A stretch of 64,000 nucleotides of DNA from Paraburkholderia largidicola (GTDB lineage: Bacteria > Pseudomonadota > Gammaproteobacteria > Burkholderiales > Burkholderiaceae). The stretch covers positions 992,001 through 1,056,000 of the forward strand of contig NZ_AP023176.1 in assembly GCF_013426895.1 (NCBI RefSeq). Reading direction: 5' to 3'. The notes beneath the pieces are model-generated. The model was not told the origin of the DNA and made no database searches. It worked only from the letters and a program-made list of their open reading frames with translations. Positions 1-8,861 of this stretch are shown piece after piece; position 1 is the first letter of the stretch, and each line of letters begins with the position of its first letter. Both the position numbers and the translations under genes were made by a program.

Positions 1-945
1 GCCGACTACGCATCGCGGGCCCGCTGGGGCGCGTGGAACTGGCATCAGTACAGCGGACGCGCGCGCGACGCGCTGATGCTCGCGCGCCGCTTCGGCGATT
101 TCGCGCGCAGCAGCGGCGATGCGACGCTGGCCGTGTTGTCGGCGCGCGTCGAAGGGATCGCGCTGCACTATGCGGGCGACCAGCCGCGCGCACGCGAACT
201 GCTCGAGCGGATGATCGAAGAGTACGAAGAAAAGCCGCTGAGCCGCTGGCACACGCCGGGCTTTCGCGTCGATCATGGCATCGCTGCGCGCGCGACGCTG
301 GCGCGTGTGCGATGGGTGCAAGGCGAGCGCAGCGGCGCATACGATCTCGCCGCGCGCTGCTTCGATTCGGCCGCGCAGTACGACCATGAAATCGTCATCT
401 GCTATGTGCTCGTCGAAGCGCTCGTGCCGATTGCGCTGTTGAATGGCGATCAGGCGGCGGCGCGTCACGGCATCGACGTGCTGCATGAACTGTCGACACG
501 CTTCGGCTTCACGATCTGGAGCGCGTGCTGCGCGTGCTACGACGCATGGCTCGCAACACTCGACAGCCCCGGTGTCGGTTCGATCGAACAGTTGATCAAC
601 TCGATCTCCGCGCTGCGCGCAACCGGCTATCTCGCGCAGCTTTCGCCGTTGCAGGGGCAACTCGCTGTCGCGCTGATGAAGGCGTCGCGCGACAAGAAAG
701 CGCTCGCGACGATCGACGACGCACTGCGCCACGCCGACGACAACGGCGAGCGCTGGTACTACGCCGAGCTATGCAGGATCAAGGCCGACGTGCTGTGCAA
801 GCTCGGCCGTCACGACGATGCGCAACGCTGGTTCGCGACATCGCTCGACTGGGAACAGCGCAACGGCGTCGAACGTGCGGGCGCGCGCGATGCGTCGGCC
901 ACGCGTACATCGTTGCGTGTCGTTCCCGTGCAGTCTCGCGCTTGA
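1..945 (+). CDS. C-terminal part of a helical-repeat (TPR-like) protein, probably a winged-helix/ATPase regulator; 5' truncated by window
   Basis: The frame is open from base 1 and ends in TGA at 943-945, so about 314 C-terminal residues are visible and the start lies left of the window. The sequence is almost wholly alpha-helical, with Ala/Leu/Arg-rich repeats such as 'ARELLERMIEEYEEKP' and 'ALATIDDALRHADDNGERW', which look like degenerate TPR helices. The pattern resembles the C-terminal half of large winged-helix transcriptional regulators carrying an NTPase module, which are common in Burkholderia. No DNA-binding or nucleotide-binding motif is visible here, so the regulator assignment is inferred. 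The stop codon lies inside the first unit of a 13-bp tandem repeat. Confidence 0.7.
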   Translation, partial: ADYASRARWGAWNWHQYSGRARDALMLARRFGDFARSSGDATLAVLSARVEGIALHYAGDQPRARELLERMIEEYEEKPLSRWHTPGFRVDHGIAARATLARVRWVQGERSGAYDLAARCFDSAAQYDHEIVICYVLVEALVPIALLNGDQAAARHGIDVLHELSTRFGFTIWSACCACYDAWLATLDSPGVGSIEQLINSISALRATGYLAQLSPLQGQLAVALMKASRDKKALATIDDALRHADDNGERWYYAELCRIKADVLCKLGRHDDAQRWFATSLDWEQRNGVERAGARDASATRTSLRVVPVQSRA

Positions 946-1032
946 CAACACCGCTTGACAACACCGCTTGACAACACCGCTTGACAACACCGCTTGACAA
1001 CACCGCTTGACAACACCGCTTAACAACGCCCC
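942..1032. repeat. 13-bp tandem repeat, six perfect units plus one degenerate
   Basis: The unit TTGACAACACCGC occurs six times without error at 942-1019, followed by a degenerate seventh unit (TTAACAACGCCCC) at 1020-1032. The TGA in unit 1 is the stop codon of the upstream gene. Each unit starts with TTGACA, the sigma-70 -35 consensus, so the array presents that hexamer every 13 bp. No good -10 hexamer at the right spacing was recognised. It is probably a slippage-prone minisatellite. Confidence 0.95.
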
Positions 1033-1070
1033 TTAATAACGTTTAAGGCGCGCATCAGGACTTTAAGTCC
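1031..1070. promoter_or_regulatory. Two small inverted repeats upstream of the isochorismatase-like gene
   Basis: CCTTAA (1031-1036) pairs with TTAAGG (1043-1048), and GGACTTTAAGTCC (1058-1070) is a perfect palindrome about a central T. They lie about 200 bp before the start at 1266. They could be operator half-sites or a weak hairpin after the gene ending at 945. No T-run follows, so a classical terminator is unlikely. Apart from these, 1071-1265 shows only the ribosome binding site. Confidence 0.35.
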
Positions 1071-1265
1071 GCCCGTCACTAACCTTCTCGCAAGTCGAAA
1101 TGCCTGCACGGCATTGTGAAACTCGCGCATCAACTGCGCGGGACGCCGTTCGCATCCGCATAGCCGATGCAACGTCGACTGGATTCATCCACTAACCGGA
1201 CGCTAGCGCGGTTGCCTTCACGCAACCGTGCGGGTCTCTCGCATGCCTGCGAAATGGAGCTACTC

Positions 1266-1901
1266 ATGGCACATGAACTGTTGACGCCCGACACCTGCGC
1301 GCTCGCGCTTATCGATCATCAGCCGCAGATGTTCTTCGGCACGCACTCGCACGAACGCACGACCGTCCTGCACAACGTCCAGATCCTTGCGAAGGCCGCA
1401 AAGCTCTTCAACGTGCCGACCATTCTGACGACGATCGCCGCCGATTCGTTCAGCGGCCATCTGTTGCCTGAAGTGCAGGCGGTGTTTCCGGAGACCAAGC
1501 CGATCGACCGCACGTCGATGAACTCGTGGGAAGACAAGGGCTTCCGTGAAGCGATCAAGGCAACGGGCCGCAAGAAGATCGTGATTGCGGGTCTGTGGAC
1601 GGAAGTGTGCGTGACGTTCCCGACCATCCAGATGCTGGCCGAAGGCTTCGAAATTTACGTGCCGACGGATGCATGCGGCGACATCACGGAAGAAGCGCAC
1701 GAGCGCGCCGTGCAACGCATCGTCCAGGCGGGCGCCGTGCCGATGAACTCGCTGCAGTTCATGTGCGAACTGCAACGCGACTGGGCGCGCGGCGAAACGT
1801 ACGAAGGCTGCATGGACATCTTCAAGGCGCACAGCGCGTACGGCATCGGCGTGCGTTACGCGAAGCAGATTCTCGGCGAGCACGCGAGCGAAGCGGGCTG
1901 A
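1266..1901 (+). CDS. Isochorismatase-family cysteine hydrolase (YcaC-like)
   Basis: A 211-residue single-domain hydrolase of the isochorismatase superfamily. Asp17 ('ALIDHQP') and Cys115 ('WTEVCVTFP') fit two members of the Asp-Lys-Cys triad, and Lys78 ('ETKPIDRTSMNSW') is the probable third. The closest pattern is YcaC ('TEVCV.FP', later 'ELQRDW'), whose physiological substrate is unknown. The start is set by GGAG at 1256-1259, six bases before the ATG; an upstream in-frame extension has no comparable site. It leads a same-strand series running to 7823, so an accessory amide or ester hydrolysis role in that cluster is plausible but inferred. Confidence 0.88.
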   Translation: MAHELLTPDTCALALIDHQPQMFFGTHSHERTTVLHNVQILAKAAKLFNVPTILTTIAADSFSGHLLPEVQAVFPETKPIDRTSMNSWEDKGFREAIKATGRKKIVIAGLWTEVCVTFPTIQMLAEGFEIYVPTDACGDITEEAHERAVQRIVQAGAVPMNSLQFMCELQRDWARGETYEGCMDIFKAHSAYGIGVRYAKQILGEHASEAG

Positions 1902-2000
1902 TCGGGCTTTATTGCCTCGAGCATTTTTTTGTTTTGCTCACGCGCGGCGTCGCTGACGTCGCGCGTGACTACGCCTGACCACGATTCACGGAGAGCGACG

Positions 2001-3881
2001 ATGACCGCACCCATTCAGCCCGCCCGCATTGCGGACCTGGTGATCTACAACGGCAAGATCGCGACACAGGACGACAAGCGTTCGTTCGTGACGGCGCTGG
2101 CCGTCGCGAAAGGCGAGATCGTCGCGAGCGGCAACGATCACGACATGATGCAATGGGCGAACGACTCGACCCGCCGCATCGACCTGAAGGGCCGTACCGT
2201 CATCCCCGGCCTCAACGATTCGCACCTTCACGTGATTCGCGGTGGCCTCAATTTCAATCTCGAGTTGCGTTGGGATGGCGTGCCGTCGCTGCGCGATGCG
2301 CTCGAGATGCTGCGCGCCCAGGTGGCGCGCACGCCGGCGCCGCAATGGGTGCGCGTGGTCGGCGGATGGAACGAATTTCAGTTTGCGGAGAAGCGCGGCC
2401 CGACGCTCGAAGAGATCAATGCGATCGCGCCGGATACGCCCGTCTTCATCCTGCATCTTTACGACAGCGCATTGCTGAACGCAGCGGCGCTGCGCGCCGT
2501 CGGCTACGACCGTGATACGCCGAACCCGCCGGGCGGCGAGATACAGCGCGACCGCCGTGGCAATCCGACGGGCATGCTGATCGCGCGCCCGAACGCGGGC
2601 CTGCTGTACGCGACGCTCGCGAAAGGTCCGAAGCTGCCGCTCGACGACCAGATGAACTCGTCGCGCCAGTTCATGCGCGAGCTGAACCGTCTCGGCGTGA
2701 CGAGCGCCATCGATGCGGGCGGCGGCTATCAGGCGTATCCCGACGACTACGCCGTCATCATGGAACTCGCGAAGCGCAACGAGCTGACGGTGCGGATCGC
2801 GTACAACCTGTTCACGCAGAACGCGAAGAAGGAAATCGAAGACTTCGCGAAGTGGGTCAAGGTCACGAAGCCCGGCGATGGTGACGACTTCCTGAAGGTG
2901 AACGGCGCGGGCGAAATGCTGGTGTTCTCCGCCGCCGACTTCGAAGACTTCCTGGAGCCGCGCCCCGATCTGCCCGACGCGATGGAAAGCGAACTCGAAG
3001 CTGTCGTGCGGCTGCTCGTGCAGAACCGCTGGCCGTTCCGTCTGCATGCGACTTACGACGAGTCCATCGAACGCTTTCTCACTGTGTTCGAACGCGTCAA
3101 TGAGGACACGCCGTTCAACGGTCTGCGCTGGTTCTTCGACCACTGCGAGACGATTTCACAGCGCAACATCGAGCGTATTGCTGCGCTAGGCGGCGGCATT
3201 GCCGTCCAGCATCGCATGGCGTATCAGGGCGAGTATTTCATTTCCCGCTATGGCGCAGAAGCCGCCGCGCACACGCCGCCCGTGCGGCAGATGCTGGCGG
3301 CAGGACTGCCCGTCGGCGCAGGCACGGACGCGACGCGCGTCGCGAGCTTCAATCCGTTCGTGTCGCTGTACTGGCTGGTGTCGGGACGCACGGTGGGCGG
3401 CACGCTGATGTATGCGGCACAGGACCGGCTCGATCGCATGGAAGCGCTGCGCCGCTATACGGTCGGCAGCGCGTGGTTCTCGAACGACGAGACGCGCAAG
3501 GGCGCTTTGATTCCGGGCCAACTTGCCGATTTCGCCGTGCTGTCCGACGACTACTTCACGACCGATGAAGACAACATCAAGCATCTGACTTCGGTGCTGA
3601 CGGTCGTGAACGGCCGCGTGGTCTATGCCGTCGACGAGTTCGAAACCTTCGCTCCGCCCGCGTTGCCCGTCAGCCCGACGTGGTCGCCCGTCGCGGAATA
3701 TGGCGGCTATGCGCGCTACCGTCCGGCCGCTGCACCGTTGCAGCAAGCGTGCAACGACGCGTGCGTGAACCTGTGCGGCGTGCACCGTCACGCGCATGGA
3801 TGGGCATGGCGCAGCAACGTACCCGCCAGCGACGCGAACTCGTTCTGGGGCGCGCTCGGTTGCAGCTGCTTTGCGTTCTGA
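2001..3881 (+). CDS. Amidohydrolase family protein (YtcJ-like metal-dependent hydrolase)
   Basis: A 626-residue amidohydrolase. The N-terminus has the beta-sandwich start 'ADLVIYNGKIATQDD', then 'NDSHLHVIRGG' with metal ligands His75 and His77. The rest follows the YtcJ/amidohydrolase-3 pattern, with 'FDHCETIS' and 'GAGTDATRVASFNP' near the C-terminal end of the barrel. GGAGAG at 1990-1995 precedes the ATG. A tail of about 45 residues beyond the catalytic domain is Cys-rich (Cys584, 588, 592, 621, 623) and His-rich, which suggests an extra metal site or disulphides. The substrate is unknown. The stop codon overlaps the start of the DoxX gene, which implies translational coupling. Confidence 0.88.
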   Translation: MTAPIQPARIADLVIYNGKIATQDDKRSFVTALAVAKGEIVASGNDHDMMQWANDSTRRIDLKGRTVIPGLNDSHLHVIRGGLNFNLELRWDGVPSLRDALEMLRAQVARTPAPQWVRVVGGWNEFQFAEKRGPTLEEINAIAPDTPVFILHLYDSALLNAAALRAVGYDRDTPNPPGGEIQRDRRGNPTGMLIARPNAGLLYATLAKGPKLPLDDQMNSSRQFMRELNRLGVTSAIDAGGGYQAYPDDYAVIMELAKRNELTVRIAYNLFTQNAKKEIEDFAKWVKVTKPGDGDDFLKVNGAGEMLVFSAADFEDFLEPRPDLPDAMESELEAVVRLLVQNRWPFRLHATYDESIERFLTVFERVNEDTPFNGLRWFFDHCETISQRNIERIAALGGGIAVQHRMAYQGEYFISRYGAEAAAHTPPVRQMLAAGLPVGAGTDATRVASFNPFVSLYWLVSGRTVGGTLMYAAQDRLDRMEALRRYTVGSAWFSNDETRKGALIPGQLADFAVLSDDYFTTDEDNIKHLTSVLTVVNGRVVYAVDEFETFAPPALPVSPTWSPVAEYGGYARYRPAAAPLQQACNDACVNLCGVHRHAHGWAWRSNVPASDANSFWGALGCSCFAF

Positions 3882-4303
3882 TGTGCCAGCACGCCATGAA
3901 CCGCTTTTCCGCACCCGACGCCGCGCTGCTGTTTCTGCGCGTCACCGCGAGCGTGCTCGTGCTGCTCGTGCATGGACTGCCGAAGGCGCTCCACTTCGCG
4001 AGCCAGCTCGACGCGATCGAGGACCCGTTGCATCTCGGCAAGACGCTGACGCTGGCGTTTGCGATTTTCGCGGAAGTGCTATGTCCGCTGCTGATGATCG
4101 CGGGCATCGCGACGCGGCTCGCCGCGCTGCCGATCATGCTCGTCAGCGCGATCGCGCTCGGCCTCGTGCATCGCGAGTGGACGCTGGATCAAGGGCAATT
4201 CGCGTGGATGCTGCTGATCCTGTTCGGCACCATTGCGATCGGCGGCGCGGGCCGTTACCGGCTTGTGCTGCGGCCGCAGGCGTCCGGGCAACGAGAGGTG
4301 TGA
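3881..4303 (+). CDS. DoxX-family integral membrane protein
   Basis: A 140-residue protein with four predicted membrane helices, opening 'DAALLFLRVTASVLVLLVHG', typical of DoxX/DoxD-type proteins. The family is linked to respiratory or redox functions in some systems, but most members are uncharacterised. The ATG at 3881 shares one base with the TGA of the amidohydrolase, favouring a coupled start; an ATG five codons later (3896) would give 135 residues. Neither has a strong Shine-Dalgarno sequence. Its place among membrane and exported products suggests a job at the cell envelope. Confidence 0.85.
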   Translation: MCQHAMNRFSAPDAALLFLRVTASVLVLLVHGLPKALHFASQLDAIEDPLHLGKTLTLAFAIFAEVLCPLLMIAGIATRLAALPIMLVSAIALGLVHREWTLDQGQFAWMLLILFGTIAIGGAGRYRLVLRPQASGQREV

Positions 4304-4392
4304 GCGCGGGCAATGGAGTCGACCATGTCGAATGAGCGCGCCGACTCCCCGCTCGTTGCGGGAGGAAGCGTGACGCAAAGAAGGAGCAAGCC

Positions 4393-4629
4393 ATGTCGTA
4401 TCTGATTTCTTTGGGCGCGGGCCTCGTGGTCGGCCTGCTGTATTACCTCGTGCGCGTGCAGTCGCCCGCGCCGCCGCTGATCGCGCTCGCCGGATTGCTC
4501 GGCATCGTGATCGGCGAGCATGCGATTCCGTTCGTGCAGGCGCAGATACGCACGCCCGACGCGCAAACGCAAAGCGCGCCAACCGTCGCCAGCAACAAGC
4601 CGACGCCGTCATGCAGCAAGGACCAGTGA
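4393..4629 (+). CDS. XapX domain protein (small membrane protein)
   Basis: A 78-residue protein with two hydrophobic helices. The first about 50 residues carry the XapX signature: 'GLVVGLLYYLVRVQSPAPP' followed by 'ALAGLLGIVIGE'. XapX is a small domain of unknown function found as a stand-alone membrane protein or fused to other domains. A clear GGAG lies seven to ten bases before the ATG. The polar tail (from about residue 52) overlaps the next gene by 19 bases, consistent with one transcript. No enzymatic residues are evident. Confidence 0.87.
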   Translation: MSYLISLGAGLVVGLLYYLVRVQSPAPPLIALAGLLGIVIGEHAIPFVQAQIRTPDAQTQSAPTVASNKPTPSCSKDQ

Positions 4630-5360
4630 GCGCGGGCGCGGAGGCGCAACGCGCGGCGCAGCTCGATCACGTTCCGGGCGAGGACACCTGGCTGGCAACC
4701 ATTGCGGGCTATGTCGACACGCTCGGCTTCGTCGCGCTGTTCGGGCTGTTCACGGCGCACGTGACGGGCAATTTCATCCTGATCGGCTCGGGCCTGGCAG
4801 GGGCGGGCAGTGGGCTTTTGATCAAGTGGCTCGCGTTTCCCGCGTTCATCGCGGGCATCGTGCTCGCGCGCGTGCTCGACAACCGCTTGCTTCTGCGCGG
4901 ACATGGCGTGCGCGCCTGCGCGCTGTACGGGCTGCAGGCGGTGCTGCTGACGGGCTTCATGGCAGCGGGCGTGCTGGCCGCGCCCATCACCGATTCCGAC
5001 GCGCCGCTGACGATTGCCTGCGGTCTGCTGGGCGCGGCGGCGATGGGCGTGCAGAACGCGCATGGCCGCCTCACTGCACGCTCGGTCGTCGCGAACACGG
5101 TGATGACGGGCAACGTCACGCAGGCCGTGATCGACGTGTTCGATCTGCTGTTTTCACCGGGCGACCAGAAAGCGCGGCATGCGGCACGCAGCCGTCTGAT
5201 GCGCACGCTGCCGCCCGTCGCGGGCTTTGCGATTGGCGCGGGTGCGGGAGCGGGCGGGTATCTGCTCGCGTCGTTCTGGGCGCTGCTGCTGCCGCTCGCC
5301 GCGTTGTGCGTGCTCGCGGTGCTGTCGAGAAACACGGGCGCGGCGCCGGCGCAAACCTGA
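4611..5360 (+). CDS. YoaK family membrane protein (DUF1275)
   Basis: A 249-residue protein with six or so hydrophobic helices. It has the DUF1275/YoaK signature 'AGYVDTLGFVALFGLFTAHV' and 'TGNFILIG' near the N-terminus, a repeated internal pattern ('NAHGRLTARS.VANTVMTGN'), and a Gly-rich C-terminal helix. The family is an uncharacterised group of inner-membrane proteins, possibly transporters. The ATG lies inside the end of the XapX gene, giving a 19-bp overlap. The repeated TGN motifs at residues around 54 and 165 suggest an internal two-fold duplication, a common feature of transporters. Confidence 0.85.
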   Translation: MQQGPVSAGAEAQRAAQLDHVPGEDTWLATIAGYVDTLGFVALFGLFTAHVTGNFILIGSGLAGAGSGLLIKWLAFPAFIAGIVLARVLDNRLLLRGHGVRACALYGLQAVLLTGFMAAGVLAAPITDSDAPLTIACGLLGAAAMGVQNAHGRLTARSVVANTVMTGNVTQAVIDVFDLLFSPGDQKARHAARSRLMRTLPPVAGFAIGAGAGAGGYLLASFWALLLPLAALCVLAVLSRNTGAAPAQT

Positions 5361-5418
5361 TCGCGCCGCGCGTCGATATGAGACGCGGCGGCAACCATTA
5401 CCAGCAAGGAGTGTTTTC

Positions 5419-6354
5419 ATGAGTACCGTCAAGATGTATCGATTGTTGCGCGCTACTGTCGTCGCGATTGCGGCGCTCGGCGTGACGCTGGCCGGTTCGC
5501 CCGCTTTCGCGGAAGCCGACCATCAGAGCGCGGGCAAGAGCGCGCCCGTCGTGTCCGTCGGGCCGCAGTACGACACGACGCACGTCTATGTGTCGAACCA
5601 GGACATCGACGCATTCGTCGACAGCTTCGTGGCGACGTTCGGCGGCAAGGCGTCGCCGCGCGCCGTGTTCACGGTCACGCCGACGCCGAGCAAGACGGCC
5701 TCGCAATACGTGCAGACGCCTGTCGGCATGTTGTCGGTGTTCGCGTTCCAGACGCCGGTTCCGTACCCGTTCGGCAGCGAGCGTACCGGCTATCTCGTCA
5801 CCGATATGGACAAGGCCGTGCGCGCCGCGCGCGCAGCGGGCGCGGATGTGATCGTCGATACGTTCGACGATCCGATCGGCAAGGACGCCGTCATTCAGTG
5901 GCCGGGCGGCCTTTACATGCAGCTCTACTGGCACACCAAGGCGCCGTCGTATGGTCCGCTCGAAACCGTGCCGGACAATCGCGTCTACGTGTCCGCGCAG
6001 GCAGCCGACAACTTCATCAAGCGTTTCGTGCGCTTCTCGCACGGCAAGGTCGTCTCCGATAACCGCCGTGCGGATGGCGGCGAGATCGGCCGGTCCGGCG
6101 ACACGATCCGGCGCGTGCGGATCGCGTCGGGCTTCGGCAACATGCTGGTGTTCGTGACGGACGGCAAGCTGCCGTATCCGTATGGCCGCGAGACGACGGG
6201 CTATCGGGTCGCCGATCTCGACGCGACGCTCACCAAGGCGCAAGGCGTCGGCGTGAAGGTGCTGGTGCCCGCGGGCAGCACGGTCGAAGGGCGCAGCGCG
6301 GTGGTCGAATTTCCCGGCGGCTATGTCGCTGAGATTCACGAAGCGAAGAAGTGA
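5419..6354 (+). CDS. Exported two-domain VOC (glyoxalase/bleomycin-resistance fold) protein
   Basis: A 311-residue protein with an N-terminal signal peptide: basic start, hydrophobic 'AIAALGVTLAGSPAFA', likely cleavage after AFA near residue 30. The mature part holds two VOC-like units, beginning near 'TTHVYVSNQDIDAF' and 'DNRVYVSAQAADNF'. Each ends in a matching strand ('DAVIQWPGGLYMQLYWH' and 'AVVEFPGGYVAEIHE'). VOC proteins use a metal in varied reactions; the ligands here are not obvious. AAGGA at 5406-5410 supports this ATG over an earlier in-frame extension. Periplasmic location is inferred. Confidence 0.83.
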   Translation: MSTVKMYRLLRATVVAIAALGVTLAGSPAFAEADHQSAGKSAPVVSVGPQYDTTHVYVSNQDIDAFVDSFVATFGGKASPRAVFTVTPTPSKTASQYVQTPVGMLSVFAFQTPVPYPFGSERTGYLVTDMDKAVRAARAAGADVIVDTFDDPIGKDAVIQWPGGLYMQLYWHTKAPSYGPLETVPDNRVYVSAQAADNFIKRFVRFSHGKVVSDNRRADGGEIGRSGDTIRRVRIASGFGNMLVFVTDGKLPYPYGRETTGYRVADLDATLTKAQGVGVKVLVPAGSTVEGRSAVVEFPGGYVAEIHEAKK

Positions 6355-7823
6355 CGGTGCGTCGTTCAATGAGACGCGCGATCAGACGCGGTAGAAGGGT
6401 CGCCGCCTGTGCGGCGCTCGCCGTATGCGGACTCGCGGATGGCACGAGCGCGCTCGCCGCCGACGCCACGTCGGATGCGAGCCCAGCCGACACATCGCAA
6501 TGCAGCGCGAAGCGGCCGTCGTCGCTGTCGTTCAACCGCTGGCAGGAAGACTGGTCGGTGCTGGCGTTGCCGTGCGTGCCGCGCAAACCGTTCGACGCGC
6601 TCAAGTACATTCCGCTGGGCGGCGATCCTTCAACCTATCTATCGCTCGGCGCGACCCTGCGTGAGCGCTTCGAGCTGAACAACACGCCGCTGTTCGGTCT
6701 CGGCAGCGCGCGGCCCGACAGTTACGTGATCCAGCGCGCGCAGGTGCATGCCGACGCGCACATCGGCGAGCATGTGCAGGCGTTCTTTCAGCTCGAAGAC
6801 GCGCGTCCCTTCGGCAAGGATTCCGTCACACCCGTCGACAAGAATCCGCTCGATATCGAGCAGGCGTTCGTGGCGTTCGTCTATGGCGTGGGCGGCGGCA
6901 CGTTCAAGGCGCGCGTCGGCCGCCAGGAGATGGCGTTCGACTTGCAGCGTTTCGTGTCGGTGCGCGACGGCCCGAACGTGCGCCAGGCGTTCGACGCGAT
7001 ATGGGCCGATTATGAAATCGACAAGTGGCGCTTCATCGGTTACATGACGCAGCCGGTGCAGTACCGCGACGTCACGGTGTTCGACGACGTGTCGAACCGT
7101 CATCTGACGTTCAGTGGCGTACGCGTCGAGCGCGCGAACACCGGGCCGGGCGATCTGTCCGCGTACTGGTCGCGCTACAACCGCGACAACGCGCACTTTC
7201 TCGATGCGACGGGCACGGAGCATCGCGATGTGTTCGACGTGCGCTACGCGGGCAAGGTCGCGCCGTTCGACTGGGATGCTGAAACGATGATCCAGACGGG
7301 TCACGTCGGCAACGACACGATCGGCGCGTGGGCGTTCGGCGTGCTGAGCGGTTATACGTTTGCATCGGTGGCGGGCTCGCCGCGCCTGGGCCTGCAGGTG
7401 GACGGCGCATCGGGCGACCGGCATCCGGGCGATGGACGCGTCGGCACCTTCAACCCGCTGTTTCCCAACGGCTACTACTTCACGCTGGCGGGCTACACGG
7501 GCTACAGCAACCTGATCCACGTGAAGCCGTCGATCACCTTCAAGGTGACGCCGAAGATCACGCTGTTGACGGCACTCGGCTTCCAGTGGCGCGCGACGAC
7601 AGCCGACGCCATCTACGGTCAGGGCTCCGCCGTGGTGCCGGGCACGGCAGGCAAGGGCACGCGCTGGACGGGCATGTACGCGCAGGTTCGCGCCGACTGG
7701 CTCGTCAGCTCGAACGTCGCGCTCGCGCTCGAAGCGGTGCACTTCGAAGTCGGCGATTCGATACGCGCGTTAGGCGCGCGCAATGCGGACTATGTGGGCG
7801 TCGAGGCGAAGTTCGGCTGGTGA
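6351..7823 (+). CDS. Alginate-export-family outer-membrane beta-barrel protein
   Basis: A 490-residue protein. The N-terminus is Arg-rich followed by a hydrophobic stretch ending 'SALAADA', consistent with Sec export. From about residue 100 the sequence shows beta-barrel strands and the alginate_export pattern: 'YLSLGATLRERFELNN', 'QLEDARPFGKD', 'GRQEMAFDLQRFVSVRDG'. It ends in an aromatic residue (…FGW), as outer-membrane barrels do. The best start is GTG at 6351, overlapping the preceding stop in GTGA; ATG at 6369 is the alternative. It closes the 2001-7823 operon and may be its outer-membrane pore for an unknown substrate. Confidence 0.86.
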   Translation: MTVRRSMRRAIRRGRRVAACAALAVCGLADGTSALAADATSDASPADTSQCSAKRPSSLSFNRWQEDWSVLALPCVPRKPFDALKYIPLGGDPSTYLSLGATLRERFELNNTPLFGLGSARPDSYVIQRAQVHADAHIGEHVQAFFQLEDARPFGKDSVTPVDKNPLDIEQAFVAFVYGVGGGTFKARVGRQEMAFDLQRFVSVRDGPNVRQAFDAIWADYEIDKWRFIGYMTQPVQYRDVTVFDDVSNRHLTFSGVRVERANTGPGDLSAYWSRYNRDNAHFLDATGTEHRDVFDVRYAGKVAPFDWDAETMIQTGHVGNDTIGAWAFGVLSGYTFASVAGSPRLGLQVDGASGDRHPGDGRVGTFNPLFPNGYYFTLAGYTGYSNLIHVKPSITFKVTPKITLLTALGFQWRATTADAIYGQGSAVVPGTAGKGTRWTGMYAQVRADWLVSSNVALALEAVHFEVGDSIRALGARNADYVGVEAKFGW

Positions 7824-7907
7824 TGGACCGCGGCGCTGCGCATGGACGAGCGCATGCCGCACCTTCTCGCGAAGGCGCGGCATGCAGACCCCACACGTTG
7901 CTTCCGT

Positions 7908-8597
7908 CTACCAGCCGTAGCCGCGGTAGCCGTAATACCCGGGGCGGTACACGGGCACCTGCGCCGCATACTGCATCGGCATGACCGGCTGGCTCACGTA
8001 GACAGGCTGGTGGTAGACGGGCACGTACTGCACGGGCGGCGGCTGATACGGCTGGAACACGACCGTTTGCATCTCTTCCGGCGAGGGGCCGTCGTACATC
8101 GGCGGCTGCGTATAGACGACGGGCGCGGGCCGGTAGCGCGGACGCGGCGGCGGCGCGGGTGCATATTGCACGGGCGCGCCATCGTCATCGTCGTAAGCGG
8201 CTTGCGCCTGCAACTGCCGCTGCGCGACGCGCGGCTGGTTGACGCGCCGCACCTGCGCGTTGTCGTCGGAGGGCATGTCTGACGGCAACGGGGGCGGTTG
8301 CTGCGCGCTGGCCTTCGACGTGTGCTTCAACTGCTCGCGCAGCGAAGCGTACGTGTCGGCATCCTCCTTCGCGCGGGCGTTGTAGCCGCTGTGATAGGCG
8401 TCGCTCAGATCCTTCAGGCGTGCCTTGTTTTCCTCGTCGGCGGTCATCTGCTCTTCGCCCGGATCGAGCGAAGCCTCATTCGTGCCGCCATTGTCATAGG
8501 CTGACCGCGGCCCGTCAGCCCACGCAGCGGCGGACAGAAGGGCTGGCCCGAAGGCCACGGTCAACGCCGCAGACCCGAGCAATGTGCTGATTCTCAT
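7908..8597 (-). CDS. Secreted Pro/Tyr/Gln-rich hypothetical protein
   Basis: A 229-residue protein with a clear signal peptide ('MRISTLLGSAALTVAFGPAL' then Ala-rich to AWA/DGP). A charged helical section follows ('EEQMTADEENKARLKDLSDA'). The C-terminal half is rich in Pro, Tyr, Gln and Val, with 'PPPRPRYRPAPVVYTQPP' and a final 'YRPGYYGYRGYGW'. Such low-complexity tails are typical of cell-envelope proteins of unknown role. GAGGT just before the ATG at 8597 fixes the start; longer in-frame options lack a good site. It is not obviously part of an operon. The sequence 8598-8861 shows no gene. Confidence 0.75.
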   Translation of the reverse strand: MRISTLLGSAALTVAFGPALLSAAAWADGPRSAYDNGGTNEASLDPGEEQMTADEENKARLKDLSDAYHSGYNARAKEDADTYASLREQLKHTSKASAQQPPPLPSDMPSDDNAQVRRVNQPRVAQRQLQAQAAYDDDDGAPVQYAPAPPPRPRYRPAPVVYTQPPMYDGPSPEEMQTVVFQPYQPPPVQYVPVYHQPVYVSQPVMPMQYAAQVPVYRPGYYGYRGYGW

Positions 8598-8861
8598 GGT
8601 TGTTACCTCGCTGGTGGTCATATACGGCAAACACAACTCCGTACGCGTGTCCGGTGCTGACCGCCTGCGATTCAGCATCCCGCCGGAACCTGACGTACAC
8701 CCATGCTGCACGCCTTTACCAGGGACGAACCCGGGTAACGGACGCGCATCGCGTCGTCCGCACGATCAACATGATGTGAATGAAGTTGCCAGCAATCGAC
8801 CCGGCCGGATGCGATCTAACGCACATTGCGCAGTATTTGTGTGATGAGGAAAAACGCGAGG

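Noticed and set aside
942..1032. CRISPR array
   Set aside because: The units are 13 bp, contiguous and without spacers; it is a simple tandem repeat.
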